From Amphirosellinia nigrospora (Eukaryota; Ascomycota; Sordariomycetes; Xylariales; Xylariaceae): a stretch of DNA of 64,000 nucleotides. The notes under the pieces are model-generated. The model was not told the origin of the DNA. It saw only the letters and a program-made list of their open reading frames with translations, and searched no databases. Every line of letters begins with the position of its first letter. Positions within the stretch are counted from its first letter, which is position 1. The position numbers and the translations under genes are program-made. Positions 1-12,817 of this stretch are shown here, in pieces. Where the stretch lies: assembly GCA_004123355.1 (NCBI GenBank), contig SCHM01000001.1:10612193-10676192 (forward strand), written 5' to 3'.

Positions 1-3000
1 AAGAAATTCTTCATCCCGCTAATTCTAAGTTACACCCCAAGTACTGCAACGTAAGACAGAGCACATGCAAATAATCTTTCTTAGGTACTGTAGTATACGC
101 AACAATAAACACATATCTTGGCACAAGATCTACAGTATATCTATTCTACTATAAGTTCAGATTCCCGTCAGATTCCTGCCCCACAGAGTTTATTATGGGG
201 TATCAAAGCTGCAGTCATTTGCGGGTTTCTTCGACTTCAAGCACCACGTGCCGCTCGCGACACCAGTATCAAAGGAGTACCACGATGCACTACCGACTAA
301 CCTTACCTTATTATGTAACCCGCCTAATCCTATTCCCATTTCCCCGCCCGATATAACCCACTTAGCTAAGCCATGCCGTTCATAAGGCCTTTGTATTTGG
401 AATGAAAGAAACACTGTGAACGCACAGTGTGTAGTTCGTGCCATGAAGAATTTGCCTTCAGCCCTATAAGTAGTTCGCCTCCTGATGTGTATTATTCCCC
501 GATCTATAACCTCAGCTAGGATTGTTTTCATAAGCTGAAATAGATCTCGATAACTAACACAAAGCATGATCTCTCTCACTTGCTGTGCTGTCAACGTCGG
601 CAGACTTGAATCTCGCGGACTATTACCCGTGGCGGGTGTTCCGCCTGCCGTTCATAACGCTATATTCGGTTGCCACCCCCGGGTTTCTCGCCTTGTTTGA
701 GATTTGGAGAATCATGCATTCGGCGTTGTATCCGTCCCTAGGAAAAATTCTCCGGTATCTTGAAATGATGTCGAATCTGCTCGCCACTACTAAAACCATC
801 AAACCACTCCTGTTATCGGCCCACTGATGTGTCCGGTAACTCAGATGTGCCAGGGCCACGTAAACAAACATGTTGGAACGGGAGGTTTAACTATGCGACC
901 TCTGACTTGCACCCTACATATATACATATAGAGATAGTCGACTTTGTACTGTGGCGGCGGTTCCCGGCCATACTAAGGCATTAGTTACATTCTGGCACCT
1001 CCTAACACAATTGGTAAGAAGTAGTGTTAGATCATCGGGTCACACAACGCGATCGTCTTATCTTGAGATTTTGATAGTGGAGAATAAGTTCGATATGTCC
1101 CATTGATCGATCTATCACAAGCTCACCTTCTCTTCCAATTAGCCTCCATCATTGATGCATGTCCGAATTTTCGAGGTCCTGGTTTGATGCAAAGCAACGA
1201 ACTTGGCACCAGACACAAGTAAAATGTTGAACTTAATGATAGGCTACGGGAAGTTAAATTGACGGCTCTCAAATCTGGAAGCTGCGGAGCTATCCCTGTT
1301 TCGTCGGCGCTTATAGTCTTGTTTTGCGCCTCTCATTGCATTTAATCGGTGACCCATATAGTTAGGTTCCGTCACTGCATATAGCCTCAAAAGCACGAGT
1401 AAAGCTTCTGTCGACTTGTATTCAGAAACCATGCTTCAAATGCACTATCAAGGACTATTTCGTCTATATATTTTTATCCTTTGACCATACCCATAGACCA
1501 AACTACACTAGAAGTTTTTCTTTTCTTCGACACGTATCCTGCATGCAACCTAGACACCCCACTAGAATTAACTTTCCGCTGTACACTGTTGTCACCGTGT
1601 AAGGCGGGAGTGTATACTGGACACCTTTGATAGCCTATTGGCCTTATCTCATACCGTTGCCAAGCCATCCATTGACGCGTGGGTTAAGAAATAGAATGGT
1701 TCGTGTTAGTACATAAAGACGAGTCTATTGTACGTTACAACTCAAAAATTTCCATCGGCCCTCGACAATTCGAATCTACGTGCTATTAAACACTTGTCGA
1801 ATTGGTGTTCGGCTATGACGGCGACATTTCGTCGTTCTGTTTACATGTTCAAACAACACGCTTCAAGCCCCACGAATACTGGGTATAGACCCCTGAGGGA
1901 CTCCAAGACCCTGATTTTAAGTTGTCTGGGCATGCATTCGCCAGACAGCAGATAAGGTGAAGGTCGAATCCTTTTTTCCCTGTCATCTCAGTTCAGATCA
2001 TTATCCCGACTCCGTATATTGGCCCCAATCAACTCTCTCCATTATGGTACCTCTTCTAGCACATAAGCCCTCAAGAAAAGCGAACATAGAGAGACTGCAC
2101 CAAAAACTTACAATCTCTGGCCATCCTGAAGCCTTGCAACCCGACCATGATAGGCGGGCATTATCCGGAATCACAAATTCATCCGCTACAGGACCTTGAA
2201 AACAAGACCGGCAACAAGAATTCCTTCCTGCGAACCTCATGATATGTCGAGATTAGGTGGGTCCAGTTAACAAGTTTTGGCAGACGAACATGGTCCTATA
2301 ATCCAATAGCGACTTTAGAGCTGGCTTGGCTGGCCCCCCAATTATGCCATGCACAAGTATGTAAGACGTGGGTGCTACGGACCGTGCATGGGGGAGAACC
2401 AGATGCAAACCAGGCATGGGAGATGCCAATTCGTCAAGCGCAAAGAGAGCCCACACGTATCTACGCTAGTGGTAAGGATGGCATGGGCCCCTCGCTTCGT
2501 ACCCACGATCATTGCCGTATGCGGTCTCGCTCAGGAGTTCCAGGCCTGGACCCGATCCCATGTTAGCGGACTTCCTTCCCGCTCTACCGCGCGGCTCATC
2601 TTGATGGGCGCAGGAAGAGCGGGATATGCATGTTTTTGACGACAAGTGCTCAGGATTCCAAGTTCATCTGTACACTACCTACAATTCGTCTACGCATCAT
2701 CATCTAATCTACGCTACGCTATCTAACGCACTAATACGGCGTCGGGCTCTTTGGGATTCCCGCTCCTCTACTAAGAAGAACTCCACTCACAACTTATGTT
2801 ACACTGGAATAATAAATGGTAAGGCAGGTTGGGGAAAAGAAATCTTACAACCTACAATCATACCCAAACGAAGGCGCGGTGAACATCATAGTCCAGCCTA
2901 ACGGCGGGGGATAACATCAGGCTGGAGTGTTCCAAAGGACCCTACGCGCATTGCTTGGATAGGCAGGGGTATTATCACCTGTTTTTGAAACGGGATGGTA

Positions 3001-4043
3001 AAGGCTCTGCTTAAGAAAGGCCCTTGCTTAGCTCAACATATGCTCTGAGATTGCTTCCAATAAGGAAACCGTATACCGATTTTTCAATACCTACCGGGTC
3101 TCCTAGATACATGCCAAGGTCTTTTATTCCCGTGACAATTCCCGTGCTAAAAGGCTATTAAGGGCCTTACAGGAGAGCATACATATACCTCGTGCGTCCC
3201 CAGACTGGCATCTGTCAAAGAGAAAATCCACACACATGCACATACGTTCCTAGCTCAACTCCCGCCGAAACGATGCGTGCAGTTCCACGATAGACAAAAC
3301 GGAGGCGAGTTACCTGATCAGGAAAATGGTTCCGGCTGAGCTGCATATTTACCCTGAAAGAGCGGTTGATATACATTCATCGGACCCGAGCTTAATCAAC
3401 AAACGTGATCGCCGAATTCGCATCTTCTTACACCGAAGTCAAGTGCTGAGAGGAGTCAACGTCGGGCCCGATTGAGAGTGTCTGGCGTCATCGTCGTACG
3501 TCTCACTCATTGGGAGTCCGAGCCATGCTAGGAACGACTGGAAGACCGCCTTTGATACTGACATAGCCCCAAGATCTTCAACGCCTATTATCACGAGACA
3601 AGGCACAAGGCATAGAGCACAAGGGACAAGAAGCTTGGAGAGGTACCTGGGTTGATCGATAGTGGGTGGTTGCACACAATAATCAAGAGAGGTATATAGT
3701 TGATTGGTCCACAGAGGGAGTTTTGAAGACCGTCGCGAAACAACAAGTATCTATGACCCATCTCACATATTATAGGGTCCTCGGCATAAACTATCTTCTA
3801 TGCAGTTAGAATAGGGCTGATGTGTGATTTGCGCTAATTAACATACATATACACTATTTTTGAAGTTCGTTATATCTGCGTATAGGGGTACGCGGAGGCA
3901 TTACATGGCCAAGACCCAGTCGAGAGATAGGGCGGAAGTTAGTTGCCAATGATGTCTGGTTAGCTAAGAGTGCATATAATGTCAATGTTATAGATTCCCA
4001 TAGAATCATAACTCAACGCGTATGCCCCTGAGAGAAAGTCCCA
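1..4043. other. gene-poor stretch, nothing recognised
   Basis: Only short open frames (under 100 codons) occur on either strand. None has a domain, a splice-consistent extension or coding-like composition. No tRNA, repeat array or transposase remnant was recognised. It may be ordinary intergenic DNA or fully decayed repeat sequence. Confidence 0.5.
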
Positions 4044-5801
4044 TTAGACCTTCGACGGTTGAATAGCCGACACGCGTTTGAGACCATCTTTAGCCTGCGC
4101 AATTCCGGGCTCAAAGGCAAGGTTTTGGCTCAGTTCGAGACTCTCACGAAACCTACGTTTCGCTTCTTCAGCATCACCGGCCATAGCAGCAATATCACCA
4201 AGGTTGCACATAGCCACAGCGCAAGCCTCGTCGCATTCCTCGGTTCGTCCTTCGCCAGTTACTTTTCGTGCGGTGCCCAATGCTTGTAAAGCCCATGAAC
4301 GCGCACTAGCTAAGAGCGTAGCTCGGGTAGGCGCTTGACCTATCTTTTGACTTTGCTCCCCACTCCCTGGGGCCGGTTGGGTGTCTAAGGGAGACTGAAC
4401 CGGCTGCTGGGCAAGAGAAATAGCTAGATTATTCACTATACACAAGTGACTAATCAATAATACGATTCACGGAAAGGAATCACAAGGACTTACTTAAGAC
4501 AGCAGTATGACAGCTATTCGGTGGCGAAAGTGCCACTGCTTGTAGGTATAGAGGTGCTGCAAGATAATGCTGAGACTTGGACTCGTAGTGGTTCCCCAAA
4601 GCTGAATATCTTGTCAATGATGGCCACTCAGAGATTGAAGCATACGCCAACGGTATGCAGCTGAATGACTTGCTCGCTTACCTTCCAATGCCCCTCCAAT
4701 TTGTTCCGGAGCCATCCAATCACCCTCACCCTCTTTTAAACCTTCAACTTGGCGTCGCTGAAGCTCCTTCAGGACAGTCTCAACTGCCCAGATCAAGTGC
4801 TCACCGGCTGCGTCACCCTGGAGAACATGCTCGTCGGCGTATAGCTCACCAAGTTTGACACTAATCCCCACCGACCTGCCCAAAACTCGAGTGCGCTTGG
4901 CCCACAGGTTATCGGGTTCGACCTCTTCCTCCCTGGACTGATCGCCTTCTTTCAGGATAGTAGGCTGTACGCTTATCGCGCCTACTAACTTCCCTGATTT
5001 ATCGACAAGCCCATCCTGGATGCTCTTCTCCATTACTTCAACCCATTTCTTGCAATCCTGTAGTAACGCCTCCAAGACCTCAATTGAGTTCTTGAATTTT
5101 CCAATCTTCTCCAACCACGCTGCGAGCTGAACTCTAAGGCCTATCACTTCATCAGAGAAGGGGTCCAATCCAGCCGCCTTGCATTGCTCCAGGGCAATCC
5201 TATAGTATTTAAGTGCCAGCTTCGGATCTGGCGCGTAGTTGCTGTAATACAAAGCACGGCGCAAAGACTTGGCGATATCGGGAGGGAAGCGCGTGAATTG
5301 TTTGGATTGGAAATAGTTGAAATATGCATATACGACGTAGACGGTGACGGCAGCGCAACCACAAAGACTTCAAAATATGACCCCCAGGTCAGCAAAGCTT
5401 CGGGACAAATAGTACAGCTGGCGATGGAGAAGAGAGGGGTCCGTACAGTACAATTGCAATAATGAGCTCCTCGGGCTCTGACGGAAGAGGTTGCGCAAGT
5501 TCTGGCCACGGAATGCGCTGAACAGCGGCCGAAAGCTTAAGCCTTGACGCAGAGCCCGTAGTATAAGTTTCGACAGCGGCATCGGCGGTTGCTGCTCGGT
5601 CGCATTCTTCTCCGTCGACGATGATTGGCGTCGCTTTTGCAGGAACTGCAAGATCGCAAGTGCATTTCTTTCGTGGCGTCTAGCGCCTGCTGAGCGCATC
5701 GAGAAACATGGTTGGGACCTCGCTATCGGAGCTTGGTGTAGACATCGGACGTGGGAGATGCCATTGAGAGACCGCCGCGCCGTGGCCCGGCAGGCAGACA
5801 T
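4044..5801 (-). CDS. MGR3-like mitochondrial inner-membrane TPR protein
   Basis: Four exons (5801-5452, 5367-4682, 4601-4494, 4435-4044) join in phase to a 511-residue protein with no frame damage. The introns are GT-AG. Intron 1 has a CTGAC branch site. The N-terminus is Arg/Ser-rich and lacks acidic residues, like a mitochondrial presequence. A hydrophobic segment follows at about residues 118-137. Then come TPR-type helices, including SLRRALYYSNYAPDPKLALK and LMNNLAISLAQQ near the C-terminus. This order (presequence, one membrane span, TPRs) matches the fungal Mgr3 family, an adaptor that delivers substrates to the i-AAA protease Yme1 in the inner membrane. Family assignment rests on recalled motif resemblance. 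The role as protease adaptor is inferred from yeast. It is divergently arranged with the MAPR gene, 444 bp apart. Confidence 0.82.
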
Positions 5802-5989
5802 TGTGTGGTCAATCAGATCTATTTCGCAATTCGGCTAGGCGGCACAATTCAACAGGGTGGCTATTGGGACAAAGGCGACGATTCTACCCAGCTCGAGTGA
5901 CTACCGGTAGAAGGTGACTAGAAGGTGTTAAGCTGGGAAGCTATCAATCGACAATCAATGTATGTCATATCGATGACGCCAATGCGAAG

Positions 5990-6016
5990 CCAGCTGCCGT
6001 GCGTTTCGGCAGCTGG
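5990..6016. promoter_or_regulatory. 10-bp perfect inverted repeat in divergent promoter
   Basis: CCAGCTGCCG (5990-5999) and CGGCAGCTGG (6007-6016) are exact reverse complements separated by 7 nt. Each arm carries a CAGCTG E-box core. It lies between the start codons of the divergent MGR3-like and MAPR genes, so it could be a shared operator. No factor is known from the sequence. Confidence 0.4.
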
Positions 6017-6245
6017 TGAGCTGCCTCGGCATCTCCGGTAGCTTACGGATTTACCCCAGCTTCTCATTGGACCAAGCCATCATGTGCGCGTTGAGACAGA
6101 TGACGAATTGCTAGAACAAGTGAACGACTTATTGAATCATCTTTAGAGAATTAAACTACATTCTCAACACGCCTAGACCCTCTTAAGCGTTCCGCTGTTT
6201 GAAAATCTCTCTACAATCTTTCATCATCTTATCTCGCTACCTACG

Positions 6246-7083
6246 ATGGCTGGCAAGTTCGAACCGAAGGTCCCTGTAAACCTCAACCCTCCAAAAGATG
6301 ACCCGATTACTTTAGAGGAGTTGGCTCAAGCCGACGGTGAGTTTTGCCCTTGATCAGAGATAATATCTCCTTGTCGTCCGTTCGTTCAATGCAGATCTAT
6401 CCAGCAAGCTTAACCTTGAAATAAGTTGAACATGTTCTGATGAGACTCATATAGGAACGGAAGGGAAAAAAGCGTATGTGGCTATCAAAGTATGCCACCA
6501 CATGTCTCATAGTCGTCTGCTCATTAAACATCCCTTTCATACATGTCCCCGAGGCGAAGACTCTCACTGCAGGGAGGGGTTCATCTCGAAGACGCTCTAA
6601 CACATACATAGGGCAAAGTATATGATGTGACGGGAAATAAGATGTACCAAGAAGGGGTTCCTATCACGGTAAGTCTCCAAATGCGTGTGAAAGTACCCTT
6701 GAATCTTGATAAATGTATTCCTATACCCAATCTAGCAAACATGTTTGACCCCCCTACTGTCCCACGTACACGGGAGGTCTTCGATTTCCTCTCCCTTACT
6801 ATACTATATGTCTCACTAAGAAGCAAATCACCGCCCCATTCCCGTTGTTACGCAGTGTATGTAGATCCGTTGTATCCCAAGTAGCTAATCTTACCGGCTA
6901 GTATTCGCGGGCAAGGACGCTTCGCGTGCGCTAGCGAAGACGTCAACGAAGCCCGAAGATGTGCTACCCGAATGGAGGGACCTAGACGATAAGTTGAAGG
7001 ACGTGTTGAATGATTGGATTACCTTCTTCTCAAAGCGGTACAACATTGTCGGGCTTGTTCAGGGCGCTACAAACACTGAATAA
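6246..7083 (+). CDS. Dap1/MAPR-family cytochrome b5-like heme protein
   Basis: Exons 6246-6336, 6455-6489, 6612-6668 and 6902-7083 encode a protein of about 121 residues. The membrane-associated progesterone receptor fold is recognisable: LNPPKDDPITLEELAQ, then KKAYVAIKGKVYDVTG, then VFAGKDASRALAKTS, then a C-terminal FFSKRYNIVG. This family (yeast Dap1) binds heme and supports cytochrome P450 Erg11 in sterol synthesis. No N-terminal membrane anchor is visible, as in yeast Dap1. The third splice junction is one base short: donor 6669 (GTAAGT) and acceptor AG at 6900-6901 are both good, but the exons do not join in frame. One G missing before the donor would give the conserved valine of the VFAG block. 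Confidence 0.85.
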
Positions 7084-10000
7084 GTCGACGAGAAACCCAC
7101 ATCCGACAACAAGGGACCCGCATTCTAATAAGATCTATGATAGCGAGAAATATACGCATCGGGGCAGAACCACACTTTTCTCCTCTTGTGAGTGGGTAGA
7201 GTACTTTGGGCGTAAGGGTAGCAATAGAGTTGTAGTTCGGCCTATGAATAGCTCATGGTACCAATCAATCTTAGACGAATCTTAGACAAATCTAAGACAA
7301 AATCCCCTTGCTAGCACGTAGTCACATTTTGTACGAAGCCGATCGGTCTCATTAGCAAATACCCGTGTCTTGCCATACCATGACGCATAGCAACACTGTC
7401 CCACGAGAGTGACGAGGCGCGGCAGTTGCTATAAATTAATCTACTTACATCTAACTTCCGGCAAGCGCTCTCATTTCCCTTGCTTAGTCGTCTTTTGATT
7501 GATAGAGTTGCCGCGTAGCCAAGGCGAGGGATGAGAAGAGCAACCCTTAAGAATTACCATGAACATCCTCACATAAAAATTAATGTACCAAGAGCACAGT
7601 ATACCATTAGCGAGACCTTAAGCACTCTCACCTATCATCCGCCCCATTCGGCTGTACAGCTTAACTGCTGCGTCTTTCTCTCGCCCGCGGAACACATTCC
7701 GGGTCCGACAGAGAGCACTGCGTAAGAAGCTACGGCCGTTAAGAATGTGTCGGATTTTAAAAATAATTCTCCGCGACGTTCCTTCCGGTCCGCGTTGTGA
7801 TACGTCGTCTCCGACCCCGTCCCTGTTTTTGTATGTCACCATACAAAGTGTTGGTTATCTATTGCCCTACTTAGTCAAGTCAATAAAGGCTAGTATCAAA
7901 GGAACTTGCGTCAAAGAGTGGACAAAGGGGTCACAACTATAGCAAAGCTCGACGTGCCGGGCTACCTGCTCAGCAAACATCGATATACTCCCTCGATCAA
8001 TCACATTTCATTCCATGCAAGGCACGTAAATAGCAAGATCGGTAAAGGCGCGGCAAGGGGTGCCTAACCTTACTCTCGGGTTCGCGAAGGTAGGTCTCGC
8101 CACCTAGCGAGTGCCCGTGAAGGAGACCAGGGGCCGTAAACACGGGCAATGTGCCAGGTTACCCGCATGCGTCTCCTGAAAGGCGCTCCGTCGGGCCGCC
8201 CAGGCTAAGGCGGTGCAACAGTCGCATAGATTGCCGGCATCCCTGACTTGGCTTTCCCGGTGGCGGTCACAGTATGGATAGACAGACCTACCTTGGGCTT
8301 TTCTAAACACTGAATAGTAACCCTTGTTGGCGCTAGGGATAGTCCCGGTGTCGTACTACATCGCACCGCATTCTGTGCGGACATACATGACACCAGACCC
8401 ACGTGGATAGCATGTTTTCCCTCAGGAAGGGAGGAACTCCGGACCGTGCCATCGGGTCTCTCAAGGTAGTATTGTTCTAGAAACTCTCGGTATTGAGCGA
8501 TGGGGTGTTGTTAGCCCCCGAACTGACTCCTCTCACCAAAATCTCGGTTTCGTATCTCAAGAGCTTAGCATCAACTCTGTGTCCCCATATCGAATTACTA
8601 TGTAGCAAGGGAAATGCTGTGTTCCCAAAGTCTTCCCCAAAATATTCCCGCACGATGTTTGGGGTAGTCAGTGTGATATATGAAATATTAATAGGTCTAA
8701 GGGAAGTACACTAGGAAACACAACTGCCCGTGTCACGTCTTGAATACGAGTTAACAACGGATGGATCGCGTACTTTGGATAATTTCATATTCGCGAGGCC
8801 AAAAGCTCCAGCGTTCTAGAAATCATAAACACTTCTAAGCTACTTTTTTCTATAAGCATGTTTGTCCCACAGATAGCTGTCCATGCAAACCCCTCGTGCT
8901 CTCTCCACAGCAATGGTCGATGAACATGACGTTACTATTACTGCCAATGCGGCAATAAAGAATACAACTCAAAAACAAATACAACGCTCACTAGTTGACT
9001 ACTTCTCAGAGCCGATCTTTGAAAAGCGAAAGTGTTTTGGCGATTGGATCGTTAAAGACCGTCTCTCCTCCTATTGTCGATAATCCATCCCCATTGCGGA
9101 GGCCCGTAACCCCCAGCCCAACACACACCAGAGTTTTTTTTCCCCTTCCATCAAGAGCTGAGTGCAAGATATCTGGATATCGTGAACGCTTAAAAACTTG
9201 GGGAGCTTAGGCGTGTGTCCGATTACACCAAGCTTCAGGACCCATTGTCGATTTCCATGCTGTTTTACATTGGCGCCCAGATCCTACCATTATGGAAGCG
9301 GTAGCCGCTTGCATAGCAGGTTTCGCATAACTGTCCAGGCTGGGGCCATGTATCCCTGAGCATTTTGACTTTGAAACATTGGTGATTGGGGTCGTTCCGC
9401 GCGGAGTGGCAGTGTGATTTCAACTTAATTACCGAGTGTCTGCATTCAAACAAGAATTCCTCGAAATCGCACATATTGGAGGTGATATAAGCGAACAGGG
9501 TGGTATGACTTTGGGAGGCGAAGTTGTTTTATCGTGGTGGCAAAGGAGACACAAGTTCCAACTTCAGAACTGTTTTCGTATCTTTGATGTATACCAACGT
9601 GTTGTCTACCCTCAGTTAGCGGGCAATGATCTGTGACACTGAAGCTATACTCACTCTGAAAGATGGTATATAAATAGTTTCAAGATCTTATGAATATGGC
9701 TGTGAGTTGCAAGATAAATGTGGGAGCTGAAGTGAAATTCGATAATCTGCAAGTCCGATAGTCCCTTCTATACCTGAGATCGTGACTTTCCGGTGAGCTT
9801 AGCCCATCAAGATGATTATTACTTAATCAAGGAGCAATCAACATGTTCGGGTCGCCCAGCAGAAACCTGGGGATAAAAGCCCTCGTCATTGCTTGTCTGA
9901 GTTGTTGGCCCCATATCTCGACGCAGCTTGCCCATACCACAGTGAAAAAACGATCCTTACATTTCCACCAATTTCTTCCCCTAGATTATCCCGTCGAGTC

Positions 10001-12170
10001 CCCTGAGCTATCACATTCTCCACTGCGGTGCATTATTGAAACAAAGTAAAGAGGACATGAATACTCCCTTAAGCTCTGGACTTGATAACATCATGCATAC
10101 TCGGTAACCAACCAGCAACTTCTCTTAGACGAATACGAAGCGTTACCACGACTCTAAGGTGGTACATGTTTTTTGAAACGAGAATCTACAGGCGCATATG
10201 AAGTGAGGCTCAAACAAAAGGCTGAAATTGTAGGCTGATAGATTAATTTAGGTACAACTACTTGGTTGAATTTCGAACTCTTGCAGTACTTGGCTAAGCT
10301 GTCAACACAGGTAGGGATGGCCACATATAAAATTAGACAGGTATGTAATGTAAGTTCCCGTATACAATCATCATCCTTCAAAATAAGCTAAGGGAGACGG
10401 ATACCTGCATGATAGGGCTACTTAGCTGGATCCAAATACCGGGTTACGCCCTTTCTAGAGTTGTCAAAATCGGGTTGAAAATACTGGGTGCTGGGAGTGA
10501 CGACGTCTTCCAATGGTTAACAAGAATCTTGCGCTTTTATATTGCCTCAACTGCGTCGAATCACTACACTTAGCGCCTTGTGAACAGGTCATATTCTTAA
10601 AGTTTCTTGGGCGGTTAGCATGAGTAGTACAAAGGTAATAACGCCAAATAAGCTGCGAGACTACAAACCCGTTCATAGGGAAAACAACGACACGGAGGGC
10701 TTAGTTGGAATAAGTTTAGCTGGAGAATGATTCCCGGCTCTGTACGAGTTGGACGGGATGTCATGGCCGTTTGATATGAGTGACAAGAATGACAATGGTC
10801 TGCAGCCTGGCTGTTTGCAGTGGGTCAATCTTGACATGCATCCGGAGTGGGGATAGCAGCATCATGACAATGCTATGTTGTGTACTGTGCCGGGTTGTCT
10901 CTCTCTACAGTAGATGATAGCACATCTGGTGGATGACTGGTGAGATCATCAGGTATGCAGAGTTAGTTCGTGCCTGTTGGTGTAATGGGTCTTGCAGATT
11001 CGCGAGACACCAATCTGCCGGTTGTTCATAACGAGTAAAGATGCAGAGCATAGTATGCTATATGTCCAACCCGGATAGTTCGGACCTCTGTTCGGACGAA
11101 ACTGAATGATCCGAGCGCTTGAGGCCGTGACCTGGTGTGTCGCCGGCATCCGGCGATTATTATACCTAGCGATAGGACGGCTCTCATCAGCGGCTCTTGG
11201 CGAGAAGTAGCATAGTTGACAGCTCCGAGGCGACGGGGATGATGATCGGTTGTAGGGAAAATCATTGGCAATAAACAAAGCTAGGAAGGCCCGGACATGT
11301 TTTGGTGGTCACTTTTGAGCTTGTCTGATAGACACCTGTCAAACCTTGTTGATTGGCTTTATCCTAGCTCATGATATGTGGATAGTACCTTGATTGAAGC
11401 TATTGTCTATCAATCCGCTATCAATCAGATCGCCTTGGTTGTTGGCCGAATTGGGGTTTATTGAATTTATAGAAGACTAGGCTGTTATGAATGTTTTAAA
11501 TGATAGATGGTAGATGGGTAGGTTAGGTAGTGATAAGCTGCTTAGGTATTCAATAAGTACTTGGTTAGGTTTGAAGCTTATTTGAAGCTTACCTCATTTG
11601 TATTCTCTTGGACCCGAGAAGCGTGAGGCCGGCAAAAATTACCGATTTCGAAGCAGCGAAGCAGGCCGCGCGCGTTAACTCAGAATGATCATGAGAGCAA
11701 TAATAGACGTGCGCAGAGGTAGGTAGTAACGATGCACAAGCCTAAATGCCCATTGAACAAATCAAGCTGTCTGTCGTGCATCACAATTCCACCCCTCTTG
11801 TAGAGTAGGTAGAGGAAAATTGGAGAGACGGAAGTACTCAATACTTACCGCGCGTCCTGACAGCGCGCACCTACTACATATATAGGTTACACGACATGCT
11901 AATATGCTACTGTTTCCAGACTGGGTCGCTGGCAGTGTGGCTGTGCCTTATAAGTACCACATACTTAACTCTTTTCGGTCAGCAGATTTGGGCCTTCAGC
12001 CAGTTCCCTCTCTGTTTCTTCTGTCGTCCGCCTTACTTTTTGCCTGACGGTTGGTTGCCTTAATCTTGGCACTTCAGTTCCATCCCCGTCGTCCCCGATT
12101 CCCCATTTCCATCCCACCATTGTTCTTTGCCTATTGCCCGCTTCTTGAGCCGCGACCGACCATAGAGCAG
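7084..12170. other. gene-poor stretch of about 5 kb
   Basis: Small ORFs only, the longest 109 codons (10949-11278, minus), none with recognisable motifs or intron-linked extensions. Two overlapping minus-strand ORFs at 8104-8402 look slightly gene-like in composition but match nothing I know. 11340-11600 is rich in repeated TTGATTG/ATCAATC and GAAGCTTA words. Confidence 0.5.
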
Positions 12171-12817
12171 TGCCACTCTCGTCATCACTTTCTTCCTTCT
12201 CAATCGTTTTTTTTTTTTGGCATCATTTAGACTTTGGACTCTTTGTGTCGCAGAAACAACATTGTTGCCGGCTTTTTAACCCCCAAATAGCTAGTAAACC
12301 GAGATCCCCAGTCGTCTGTGAGGCCCGTGTGGACTATTCGCTTGGCGGCCTCGATTTCGACTCTGTTGCCTTCCTTACATTTTACCAAGCATTCTAATCT
12401 TGATTAATCAAATGTCTCAAGATATACTTTGCAGGACTCAATAGCCGCCTGTGCTGTTATTTTCCGTACTGCCCTCCTTCGCTGGTCTTATTACTATCGC
12501 TGCTCCTCCCCACTCAGCGATAGTCCTATCTCCAGCCATCCGACTTAGTTCCAATATAGGACGAGCAGCTAGTACTGCTAGGATGATGCAATAGCAGTCA
12601 TTTATTTCGTCCTGGATTCATCATTTGACTCGACGTCTTGATCTCTGTCAATTGTTGGTGACTATTTCGTCACATTTTTAGGCCAACCCGAGTTCCCTCG
12701 AGTCCGTTTCTACCGTCTCCGAAAGAAGACCAGTTTTCTTTCGCATAGTTTTTAACACATCTATTCATCCATTAGGGTCAATCTATAAGTTCCAATGCCA
12801 TAGGAAATATCAACACT
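12171..12817 (+). promoter_or_regulatory. CT-rich leader and promoter of the C2H2 gene
   Basis: From about 11980 to 12500 the plus strand is strongly pyrimidine-rich (TTCTTCCTTCTC-type runs, nine T at about 12210). This is common around transcription starts of highly expressed filamentous-fungal genes. It contains a 75-codon upstream ORF (12170-12397) that could act as a uORF if it is in the transcript. Confidence 0.35.

Noticed and set aside
1957-1985. Possible tRNA T-arm (GGTCGAATCC) followed by T run
   Set aside because: No matching upstream cloverleaf could be folded.
2349-2639. 96-codon plus ORF
   Set aside because: No recognisable motif; length within chance expectation.
8104-8402. 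Overlapping minus ORFs with several cysteines
   Set aside because: No pairing of motifs to a known family and no splice-linked neighbour.
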